A stretch of 6,198 nucleotides of DNA from Anaerolineae bacterium (lineage in GTDB: Bacteria; Chloroflexota; Anaerolineae; Epilineales; JAHCIE01), in NCBI GenBank assembly GCA_026129385.1, contig JAHCIE010000204.1, positions 1 to 6,198 on the forward strand. Reading direction: 5' to 3'. Numbering within the stretch: position 1 is the first letter of the stretch; every line of letters starts with the position of its first letter. The translations under genes and the position numbers were made by a program. Shown here one piece after another: positions 1-6,043 of this stretch. The notes under the pieces are model-generated. The model ran no database searches. It was not told where the DNA came from and was given only the letters and a program-made list of their open reading frames with translations.

Positions 1-257
1 CGGCGTATGCCGACCTGACGTCGATACCCGAGCCGGTGGACCTCGTGAATATCTTCCGCCGGCCGAGCGAGGTACTGGCCCACGTGCGCGAGGCGATCGC
101 CATCGGCGCGCCCGCCATCTGGCTGCAACTGGGCGTGACGAACGACCAGGCCATCGCCGAAGCGGTGGCGGCCGGGCTGGAGGTGGTAGCGGATCGCTGC
201 ATCGCCGTCGAGTATCGCAACCTTGAGCGGCCGCACCTGGCCGGGGGCGTAGGGTGA
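1..257 (+). CDS. CoA-binding (YccU-like) protein, C-terminal fragment
   Basis: The gene enters from outside the window; the open frame runs from base 3 to the TGA at 255-257, giving 84 visible residues. The fragment reads as the second half of a small Rossmann-fold CoA_binding_2 domain. It has a segment VDLVNIFRRPSEV, then IGAPAIWLQLGV, and ends with AAGLEVVADRCIAVEY. The WLQLGV strand and the DRC...E/Y tail are hallmarks of this family, whose full proteins are about 130-150 aa, so roughly the first third to half is missing here. Members bind CoA or a similar nucleotide in the cytoplasm; a precise role is not established and I do not infer one. The stop overlaps the start of the next gene by four bases (GTGA), so the two are probably co-transcribed and translationally coupled. 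Family call is confident; function is open. Confidence 0.88.
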   Translation, partial: AYADLTSIPEPVDLVNIFRRPSEVLAHVREAIAIGAPAIWLQLGVTNDQAIAEAVAAGLEVVADRCIAVEYRNLERPHLAGGVG

Positions 258-1018
258 AGATTACCATCCTCGGCGCAAGCCCGGCCATCCCCAACCCCGG
301 CGGGTCCTGCTCCGGCCTGCTCTTCGAGTCGGGCGATACCGCGCTGCTCATCGATTGCGGCGTCGGCGTCGTCAGCCGCCTCCAGCAGCACATCGACTAC
401 CACCGTCTATCGGCCATCGTTATCACGCACATGCACGCCGACCATGCGCTGGACCTGGTGACGATGCGTTACGCCCTCAAGTACGGACCGTGGGACGGGC
501 CGCCGGCCATCATCCCGGTGCATCTCCCGCCCCAGGGAACCGACGCCCTGGAGACCATCGCCCGCCCTTTCGCTGAGGACGAGAGCGACTTTTTCCAGGG
601 CGAGTTCGATATGCGCGAGTATGATCCCCACCACGCGCTGGACATTGGCCCCTTCCACCTCACCTTCCAGCCCACTACACATTATGTGCCCACGTGGGCC
701 ATCCGCATTGAGGCTGAGGGCCGCGTGGTGACATTTTCGGCCGACACCGGCCCCGCCACTGACCTGTCGCCCCTGGCCAGAGGAGCGGACCTGTTCATCT
801 GCGAGGCGGGCGTACCGAGCCGCCAGGAAGAGCCGCACACCTGGGGCCACCTGGCCCCCGACGAGGCGGGGGCCATGGCCCGCCGCGCCCACGCCCGCGT
901 GCTCGTGCTGACCCACGTCTGGACCGGCTACAATACGACGGCGATGCTGGAGGCCGCGCACCGCGCCTTCGGTGGGCCAACGCACCTGGCCCGCGAGGGC
1001 GAGGTGTACGTGCTATAG
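254..1018 (+). CDS. MBL-fold metallohydrolase (RNase Z / YhfI-like)
   Basis: A complete 254-aa metallo-beta-lactamase-fold hydrolase. The metal-binding signature is clear: H59-M-H61-A-D63-H64 (HxHxDH) after the strand AIVITH, then H143 in PTTHYVP, D164 in FSADTGP, H199 in GHL and a final H221 in LVLTHVW. That set is enough to bind a two-metal centre, so the enzyme looks intact. The N-terminus (MKITILGASPAIPNPGG, then the LLIDCG strand at about 31-36) resembles the RNase Z-like branch that includes Bacillus YhfI. There is no signal peptide or membrane segment, so it should be cytoplasmic. The substrate cannot be told from sequence: phosphodiester, lactone and other ester substrates all occur in this fold. 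The GTG start at 254 is chosen because it overlaps the preceding stop by four bases and has G-rich sequence (GGGGG, AGG) just upstream. The gene converges on the minus-strand acetyltransferase gene. Confidence 0.9.
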   Translation: MKITILGASPAIPNPGGSCSGLLFESGDTALLIDCGVGVVSRLQQHIDYHRLSAIVITHMHADHALDLVTMRYALKYGPWDGPPAIIPVHLPPQGTDALETIARPFAEDESDFFQGEFDMREYDPHHALDIGPFHLTFQPTTHYVPTWAIRIEAEGRVVTFSADTGPATDLSPLARGADLFICEAGVPSRQEEPHTWGHLAPDEAGAMARRAHARVLVLTHVWTGYNTTAMLEAAHRAFGGPTHLAREGEVYVL

Positions 1019-1056
1019 GCATGACGCTCGTCTTGACGACCGGCGACCCTCCCTCC

Positions 1057-1077
1057 GACCACCGACGACCGACCACC
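1057..1077. repeat. Heptanucleotide tandem repeat in convergent spacer
   Basis: Three uninterrupted 7-base units, GACCACC, GACGACC and GACCACC, lie in the 99-base gap between the convergent hydrolase and acetyltransferase genes. A further GACGACC sits at 1035-1041, followed by degenerate GACC/CTCC sequence, so the whole gap looks built from decayed heptads. No hairpin with a T-run, and so no convincing intrinsic terminator, is visible in the gap (1019-1117). Confidence 0.7.
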
Positions 1078-1117
1078 CTCCTCGCTGTTCCAACCGATGA
1101 GTAGCGTCCCCCCGCCC

Positions 1118-1615
1118 CTACACGAGGTCGTGAACGAGGGTGCGGCGCAGAGTGCGGTAGCCGAGGCTCTCGTAGAAGGCCAGCGGGCCACCCGAATACT
1201 CCCAGATATCCAATTCGATCTCGGCCGCGCCGCGCGTCACCGCCCAGGTGTGAGCCGCCGCCATCAGGGCGCGGCCCACACCCCGACCGCGCACGGTCTC
1301 CGTCACCACCAGACTCTGCACGTAGGCGTGGGAGCGGGCACGACGCGCAGGGCTGGGGGCGTCGGTGCGAAAGTAGGCCTCGACCAGGCCCACCACAGCA
1401 CTATCCTGCGTCGCCACGAGCAGGGCCGCGCTATCGTCACCGATGAGCCGCTCCAGGGCCGCGACCAGATCGGACCAATCGCGCTCGTCGAAGGCGCCCA
1501 GGCTGACAAGCTGGTCGGGCACGCCCCGCACGTGGCACTCGTGGAGTTCGTAGTACAGGCGGCATAGCGCCTCGACGTCATCGCTAGTGGCGGGGCGGAT
1601 GTGGATACCGGACAT
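1118..1615 (-). CDS. GNAT-family N-acetyltransferase
   Basis: A 165-aa GCN5-related acetyltransferase, the usual single-domain length. It begins MSGIHIRPATSDDVEAL, the typical first strand and helix. The acetyl-CoA pyrophosphate loop is R-G-R-G-V-G-R-A at about residues 109-116, after the strand VQSLVV. Motif B follows as IELDIWEYSGGPLAFYESLGY (IELDIW, then FYESLGY at about 147-153), and the protein ends RTLVHDLV. It transfers an acetyl group from acetyl-CoA to an amine; the acceptor (protein, antibiotic, polyamine or other) cannot be inferred. The frame stays open up to 1723, but the ATG at 1615-1613 is preferred: a perfect AGGAGG lies 6 bases upstream, the GNAT fold starts there, and the extension would run through a heptad repeat. 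It lies downstream of mcrB on the same strand with 183 bases between them. Nothing ties it functionally to the restriction system; chance neighbourhood is likely. Confidence 0.9.
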   Translation of the reverse strand: MSGIHIRPATSDDVEALCRLYYELHECHVRGVPDQLVSLGAFDERDWSDLVAALERLIGDDSAALLVATQDSAVVGLVEAYFRTDAPSPARRARSHAYVQSLVVTETVRGRGVGRALMAAAHTWAVTRGAAEIELDIWEYSGGPLAFYESLGYRTLRRTLVHDLV

Positions 1616-1621
1616 GGCGCG

Positions 1622-1627
1622 CCTCCT
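1622..1627 (-). promoter_or_regulatory. Shine-Dalgarno of the GNAT gene
   Basis: On the minus strand this reads AGGAGG, a perfect anti-16S match, with a 6-base spacer to the ATG at 1615. It decides the start against an in-frame upstream ATG at 1723. Confidence 0.85.
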
Positions 1628-1633
1628 GGAGAG

Positions 1634-1662
1634 GACCGAGGACGAAGGACCAAGGAACGAAG
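1634..1662. repeat. Heptanucleotide array upstream of GNAT gene
   Basis: On the plus strand the units are GACCGAG (1634-1640), GACGAAG (1641-1647), GACCAAG (1648-1654) and an 8-base variant GAACGAAG (1655-1662). The period is 7 bases with substitutions at two or three positions. The array lies in the leader of the acetyltransferase gene, about 7 bases from its Shine-Dalgarno. It is the same kind of sequence as the array on the other side of that gene, with GAC-initial units on the plus strand in both. Confidence 0.7.
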
Positions 1663-1728
1663 GGCTGCGGCCATCGTATTCGGGGTAGAGAGCCGCCTCG
1701 GCCGCCGGTCGCACCAGGCTCAAGCCGT

Positions 1729-1793
1729 GGCGCTGATCGAGCGAAGCTCTTCGAGCTGGTCTGTAGCCCGCAGGGCTTGGCCCGTTCAGCGCC
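1729..1793. repeat. Nested inverted-repeat element between mcrB and GNAT gene
   Basis: Perfect 8-base outer arms GGCGCTGA (1729-1736) and TCAGCGCC (1786-1793) enclose two smaller inverted repeats: AGCTC/GAGCT (1745-1749 and 1753-1757, 3-base loop) and AGCCC/GGGCT (1765-1769 and 1773-1777, 3-base loop). As RNA this could fold into a three-way junction. It is non-coding in all frames as far as I can judge. It could be a dispersed palindromic element or an RNA structure; neither is shown. Confidence 0.45.
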
Positions 1794-1810
1794 GAGCTTC
1801 AACTCGGCGC
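1789..1810 (-). terminator. Stem-loop over the mcrB stop codon (terminator-like, no U-run)
   Basis: A perfect 8-bp stem, GCGCCGAG with CTCGGCGC, and a 6-base loop; the mcrB stop TGA (1801-1799) lies inside the loop on the transcribed strand. No T-run follows on the minus strand, so it is not a canonical intrinsic terminator. It may protect the 3' end of the mRNA, or be part of the adjoining inverted-repeat element, with which it shares bases 1789-1793. Intrinsic termination is uncertain. Confidence 0.4.
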
Positions 1811-4678
1811 GTCCGCCAGCAGAGTCCCCGCATTGACACCCGCGATCTTCTTCAGGGCGGCGACGAAGGCATCCCCCTCTAGCGTCTGCACTTCCCAGCG
1901 CGTCGTATCGCCGTCGAGGAAGTCGGGCGACGACTCAAACACCCCCGTATCGAGCTTGATCTCTGCCATGAACGCCGCACCCAGCACGGCGCGCAGGCGC
2001 TCGCCATCGTTATAGAAATACTCCTGCAAGAGCGCCACAATGCGGTGATACCACGCGAAGCGCAGCGCATCGAGGTCCTTGAGGTCGAGCAGGTAGCTGT
2101 GGCCGATCTGGTGGTCGCGGTCGAGCAGGGTCGCGACGCGCTGGTTGAGGCGAGTCAGTAACTTGTCCAGCGACACGCCGCCGATAACCTGCCCCTGGAG
2201 CAGCGTCGGGTCGGGCATGAGTTCCACGAAGGTGAAGCGGCGCCGCAGCGCCAGGTCCAGCAGGGCGATGGAGCGGTCGGCGGTGTTCATCGTGCCCAGG
2301 ATGGTCAGGTTGGGCGGGACGCCAAAGAGTGCGCCGGACGCGGGTAGAGTGACTCGAAGCTCGTTGGCCGCGCCGAGGCGCTTGTCGTCCTCGATGAGGG
2401 TGATCAGCTCGCCGAAGACCTTGGCGATGTTGGCGCGGTTGATCTCGTCGATGATGAGGAGGTACTTGGGCGGCCCCTTGGCGTCTTTGTCGGCCTGGGT
2501 CTGCCACGCCTGCCAGGCTCGCTCGGCGCGGTCGGCGATGCGGCGGAAGACGCCGGGCACGACGGCGTACTGAACGCCGCTGGCCTCTTCGTCGTCGGGC
2601 GGCAGCGGCCGCAGCCCTTCGATGAACTCCTCGTAGGCGAAGGACTGGTGGAAGGTGACGAAGGCCAGCGTGTCGCCGGACTCGATGCCGGGCAGGGTGA
2701 TGTTGTTGCCAAACTCGTTGAGGACGCGGATGATCTCGCGGGCGTCGTCGCGTTCCAGCTCAAACACCCACGGATGCAGCGCGTCCATGACCGGATGCTC
2801 GGGCGGCAGGGTAGCGCGGCTCTTAATGACATGCAATGGTACAGGACGCTTCAGTGGCGTCACAAGTTCAAGCCAGACCCCCTTCTTCGAGCTTCCCTGC
2901 GAAACATCCGACGGTTGGCCGTCGGACACCCTCGCCAGCGCCATGATCTTCCTATCGCCGGCGATGTAGCACAGAACGAGATCGTTGGGCCGCATATCCT
3001 TCTTGTCTGAGACCTCGAAGAACTGCATGCTCTCATCCATTAGGGTATCCCATGTGACACCTGGGCCAAAGGACGTATCCCTGGGATTGATGCTCGCCCA
3101 CCAGATCTTCGGCTCACTTGCAGACCTCTCTGGCTCGCGCCGCGTCTCCTCCGCCAGTGACCTCGCCTTGGGGCCATCCTCCATCTCCACGGCCTGCCAG
3201 TATTCGCCTGCCTTCGCCTCGCCGTAGTTGCTCTTGAGAAGGTAGTAGTTGGCGAAGTGGTTGACCAGCCACGTCTTACCGGTGCCCGGCGGGCCGTAGA
3301 GGAGGATGTTGCCGGTGCGGTCGGCAGTGGCGAGCAGGCGGTTCATCGCCTCTGGCAACTTTACAGTTGCAGCGGTTTCGATTTCACCCTCACTGCCCGG
3401 TTCAGTCGCCGTCGGCCGCGTCTTCGGCGAGAAGCAGTCGTAGAGAAACCGCATCATCTGCAATGTGTCAAAACCAGCGAACTCTGGAAGCGAGCGCAAG
3501 TATTCAAGGAGTTGGCGGTTGCAGGATGTGAGCCTACCGCGTGGCGTCTGATCGAATACCTTGAGGAAGTGAACCAGATGGTCAAAGTTGCTGATTGGCA
3601 GGAATTCCTGAGGGAAGTAGAGATACAGAGGCTTGGCGCGAAGGGAGTAGCGATTTGCGCCAAGCCTGGCGGAGCCGATCAGGTCAAGATCCTCGAACCG
3701 ACCGGCGCCAACCGCGGCGACAAGATCAACAAGGCCCGTTCGAATACGCTCGAAGGCAGCCTCGGCCGTATCGGCCTCCAAACCCTTGTTCCACCGCCAC
3801 GTATTCGTCTTCTTGTCCCACCAGATGCCCGACTTGGCTGCACTTCCACCCGCAATGCTGCCCAGCTCGCTGGTCTTCCATTCCAGCCAGTACCAGAAAG
3901 TATCGCGCTGCCCTGGCTGGCCTGCAGCGTACTGCTCCAGCGTCATCTCGCTGAGCTTCTCCTTGGGGAAACGTTGGTTGAAATCGGCCAGCAACTGGCG
4001 GTCAGGGTCGGGCATAGTTCTCGGATGGCTTTCGAGCCACTTGCCAAGACACACGCGCCAGTCCCTTTCTGCTGGAACTTCACCATCGGGTTGCGACAAG
4101 GCAGCAACCGTTTGCGACGGTGACCAGTACCCCGGTTGGGGGATGTCGCGGCCTAGCTCCACGCTAGCATATTTGATCACGCCAGGCGAGTGGTACTTCG
4201 AGAACCGTGAGTTAGGCATGACGGCAGCTGCCCTCCGCACCAGGGAAAGGTGCGCCGCCTTGCCAATGCTCAGGACTTCCTCCAATTCGCTCGCCCTGAC
4301 GAGCAAAGTCTTGGCCTGGCTGACGCTGCGATACTCCTCATCTAGCCACGAGCCAAGCTCACCTAATCGGGTACGCTGAGCGTCGTCAAGAGCACTCATG
4401 TCGAATACGATGGGCGTTGTGCCAGGTCCATAGCGGCCGGCAAGGAACGCCTGAATAGGACCCGCATTGAACCGGACGCCATTGTTGTGCAGCGTCACCT
4501 CCCAACTCGTGGGCGAGACGCGGTTGGCTTCCTCAATGGAGTCGGCGAGTTGGGTCAGCCAGACGCGGCGGATGTGCTCGTCGGGGAGGAGGCGCTCGAT
4601 GATACGGCGGGCGTAGGCGGGGTCGCTGCGCTGGTCGAGGGGGAGGTCGGTTGCCTCGGTTGGGGTGGGAGTGGTCAT
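1799..4678 (-). CDS. mcrB: McrB-type GTP-dependent AAA+ restriction subunit with EVE-like insert
   Basis: The motor and DNA-recognition subunit of a type IV McrBC system, 959 aa, about twice E. coli McrB (459 aa). Residues 1-425 form a large N-terminal region without the DUF3578/MrcB-N signature I know. It includes a tryptophan-rich stretch at about 260-300 (WYWLEWKTSELGSI, then WRW), the segment LYLYFPQEFLPISNFDHL (about 351-368), and a helical part to 417. The AAA+ motor starts with Walker A GPPGTGKT (462-469). An EVE/PUA-like module (about 524-652: IWWASINP, then RPNDLVLCYIAG and IMALARVSD) interrupts it before VTFHQSFAYEEFIEGLRP (674-691). Walker B is LLIIDEIN (740-747), and the McrB GTP-specificity motif MNTADRS is at 797-803. 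ALRRRF (810-815), IGHSYL (858-863) and LLQEYFYNDG (883-892) complete the set, so the motor appears intact. The ATG overlaps the mcrC stop (ATGA); no good Shine-Dalgarno precedes it, suggesting translational coupling. N-terminal and EVE segments are less GC-rich than the motor. Confidence 0.95.
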   Translation of the reverse strand: MTTPTPTEATDLPLDQRSDPAYARRIIERLLPDEHIRRVWLTQLADSIEEANRVSPTSWEVTLHNNGVRFNAGPIQAFLAGRYGPGTTPIVFDMSALDDAQRTRLGELGSWLDEEYRSVSQAKTLLVRASELEEVLSIGKAAHLSLVRRAAAVMPNSRFSKYHSPGVIKYASVELGRDIPQPGYWSPSQTVAALSQPDGEVPAERDWRVCLGKWLESHPRTMPDPDRQLLADFNQRFPKEKLSEMTLEQYAAGQPGQRDTFWYWLEWKTSELGSIAGGSAAKSGIWWDKKTNTWRWNKGLEADTAEAAFERIRTGLVDLVAAVGAGRFEDLDLIGSARLGANRYSLRAKPLYLYFPQEFLPISNFDHLVHFLKVFDQTPRGRLTSCNRQLLEYLRSLPEFAGFDTLQMMRFLYDCFSPKTRPTATEPGSEGEIETAATVKLPEAMNRLLATADRTGNILLYGPPGTGKTWLVNHFANYYLLKSNYGEAKAGEYWQAVEMEDGPKARSLAEETRREPERSASEPKIWWASINPRDTSFGPGVTWDTLMDESMQFFEVSDKKDMRPNDLVLCYIAGDRKIMALARVSDGQPSDVSQGSSKKGVWLELVTPLKRPVPLHVIKSRATLPPEHPVMDALHPWVFELERDDAREIIRVLNEFGNNITLPGIESGDTLAFVTFHQSFAYEEFIEGLRPLPPDDEEASGVQYAVVPGVFRRIADRAERAWQAWQTQADKDAKGPPKYLLIIDEINRANIAKVFGELITLIEDDKRLGAANELRVTLPASGALFGVPPNLTILGTMNTADRSIALLDLALRRRFTFVELMPDPTLLQGQVIGGVSLDKLLTRLNQRVATLLDRDHQIGHSYLLDLKDLDALRFAWYHRIVALLQEYFYNDGERLRAVLGAAFMAEIKLDTGVFESSPDFLDGDTTRWEVQTLEGDAFVAALKKIAGVNAGTLLADAPS

Positions 4679-6015
4679 GCGGCGGTAGCTTTCTGTAGGA
4701 TGGTGGCAAGTTCCTGGATGAGGGCATCGCGCCCAACGGACTTGCCCAGGTCGCGGCGGATGTCGAGGGTAGCGACGGTGACGGTCTCGCCGCCGCTTTC
4801 GTGGTCGCCGTGGAAGGTGAAGCGGCGCGACAGACGCTCAGGCAGGGCGGCGGTCTGCGGGTAGAGGAGCAGGATGCGCGGGCAGGCGTAGACTTTGGCG
4901 TAGGCGAACATCTGGTACAGGTCGGCCTGGCTGACGCCGAGGCGGGGATCGGTGGGGACGAGGGTCTTGTACTTGGTGTCGAGGGTCTTGTACTTGGTGT
5001 CGAGGAGGAGCGGGAAGCCCTGCCCAACGCGGAAGGCGAGGTCGGGACGGAGGTGGACGTGGCGCTTGCCGTCCGCATCGTGGGCGAGGTACTCCGCGTG
5101 GCCGACGGACTGGGGCAGCAGATCGCAGGCGGCCAGGGCGACCGGGAGGATGCGCTCGCGGTGACGGCGGATGAGGTTGACGACCAGGGCCTCGAACAGG
5201 GCGTTCATGTCGAACATGAAGGTAAAGGTCGAGTCGTCACCCGCCGTGAGTTGCAGCGCACGGTCGTCCAGGAATAGCCGCGCCAGGGTGAGCAGCGGCG
5301 TGTAGCGCTGGTTGAGGCGCGTCAGTAGGCTTGGCGCGGCGTCGGCGGCGGTCATCGCGGGCAGCAGCGTCACCTCGTCCAGCCAGGGGCGCAGCTCGCC
5401 CAGCAGGCGGCGGTTGGCCGCGTCGCGGCTCAGACGCCACAAGCGCTCGACCACGTAGCGGAAGACGCGGTTGAGGCGGTTGTCGGCGCTGAACTCGTCG
5501 TAGGTCACGTCGAAGCGGTGGTCGCGGGCCGGCCGCCGCGCCCGCTCGGCGACGCGCCACTTGCCCTTGAGCACGCCCAGGTCGTCGTCCACGGTCTGGT
5601 AGGCGCGATACGCGCCGCGCTGCCACTCGTCCTTGAGGTGGGTGGCGAACAGGTGGGTGAGAATCTCGAACCAGTCGCTCTCGCGCTTATGTAGCGGCGC
5701 GACGGCGTGCTCACGCACGGTGACATAGCCTGCCTCGGCCAGCAGATGCAGCAGGTTGTCGGTCGCCTGGCGGACCTGCTCGCGCTCCGGGGCGTTGGCG
5801 GCGTGAATCTTGGGCAGCACCTGGATGGTGTGGCGGCCCAGGCGCACGACGCCGACGAACTGCGTCGCCTGGACGACGCGCTGGCCGCCCTTGACCGTCA
5901 AACGCAGAGCCTCGTAGCCGAGGGCGTCGTTGAGGCGCACCAGGCGCACCAGGTCGTGGTCGTCCCAGGGAAAGGGCACGCGCTCATGCTCGAAGAGGAT
6001 AACGGGCTTGGGCAT
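4675..6015 (-). CDS. mcrC: McrC-type PD-(D/E)xK nuclease subunit
   Basis: The nuclease subunit of the McrBC complex, 446 aa; E. coli McrC is about 350, but longer forms are common. The N-terminal part (1-75) is the McrC beta-rich domain, ending in VGVVRLGRHTIQVLPKI. The middle carries the family signature DLGVLKGKW (145-153) and FDVTYDEFSADNRLNRVF (168-185). The C-terminal PD-(D/E)xK nuclease shows FEALVVNLIRRH (274-285), RPDLAF with D325, LLLDTKYK with D339 and K341, and QADLYQMFAYA (363-373) before LLLYP. An exact 7-residue duplication repeats DTKYKTL at 339-345 and 346-352, doubling the D-x-K motif. By family knowledge McrC joins McrB hexamers, stimulates GTP hydrolysis and cuts DNA. The frame is open to the window edge, but the ATG at 6015 is preferred: GGAG lies 7 bases upstream, the fold begins there, and the extension would overlap another coding frame. 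It is followed by mcrB with a 4-base overlap. Confidence 0.94.
   Translation of the reverse strand: MPKPVILFEHERVPFPWDDHDLVRLVRLNDALGYEALRLTVKGGQRVVQATQFVGVVRLGRHTIQVLPKIHAANAPEREQVRQATDNLLHLLAEAGYVTVREHAVAPLHKRESDWFEILTHLFATHLKDEWQRGAYRAYQTVDDDLGVLKGKWRVAERARRPARDHRFDVTYDEFSADNRLNRVFRYVVERLWRLSRDAANRRLLGELRPWLDEVTLLPAMTAADAAPSLLTRLNQRYTPLLTLARLFLDDRALQLTAGDDSTFTFMFDMNALFEALVVNLIRRHRERILPVALAACDLLPQSVGHAEYLAHDADGKRHVHLRPDLAFRVGQGFPLLLDTKYKTLDTKYKTLVPTDPRLGVSQADLYQMFAYAKVYACPRILLLYPQTAALPERLSRRFTFHGDHESGGETVTVATLDIRRDLGKSVGRDALIQELATILQKATAA
4960..5001 (-). repeat. Exact 21-bp tandem duplication at the McrC active site
   Basis: Bases 4960-4980 and 4981-5001 are identical over 21 positions. 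Four flanking bases on one side and one on the other also match the period. Each unit encodes DTKYKTL in frame, so the reading frame is kept and the catalytic D-x-K is present twice. A single ancestral unit would have been bounded by the 5-base direct repeat CCTCG at 21-base spacing on the coding strand, which suits replication slippage. Confidence 0.97.
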
Positions 6016-6043
6016 TCCAAGTCTCCACTCCCTAATCTCCAAT
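6016..6043 (-). repeat. Heptad repeat array carrying stop codon and mcrC Shine-Dalgarno
   Basis: On the minus strand four contiguous 7-base units, ATTGGAG, ATTAGGG, AGTGGAG and ACTTGGA, lead straight into the mcrC ATG. The TAG in the second unit is the stop codon of the upstream gene (6034-6032). GGAG in the third unit (6026-6023) sits 7 bases from the ATG and is the best Shine-Dalgarno available. The array therefore forms the entire junction between the two genes. Confidence 0.75.

Noticed and set aside
407..985. Minus-strand open frame of 192 codons inside the MBL hydrolase gene
   Set aside because: Antisense shadow; the plus-strand frame holds the full metal-binding motif set.
1097..1567. 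Plus-strand open frame of 156 codons opposite the GNAT gene
   Set aside because: It is the antisense shadow of a clear acetyltransferase; its translation is rich in A, G, R and H and shows no domain.
1616..1723. N-terminal extension of the GNAT protein from an ATG at 1723
   Set aside because: The extension crosses a heptad repeat, and the ATG at 1615 has a perfect AGGAGG at 6 bases and starts the canonical GNAT strand.
1729..1793. tRNA-like gene, suggested by 8-base terminal pairing over 65 bases
   Set aside because: It is too short, has no proper T-arm next to the acceptor, no identifiable anticodon arm and no D-loop pattern.
3257..4123. Plus-strand open frame of 288 codons opposite mcrB
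   Set aside because: It lies entirely antisense to conserved McrB sequence, including the Walker A region, with no ribosome binding site or recognisable fold.
4960..5001. Frameshift or pseudogene signal in mcrC
   Set aside because: The 21-bp duplication is in frame and the downstream motif QADLYQMFAYA is intact, so the gene is not disrupted.
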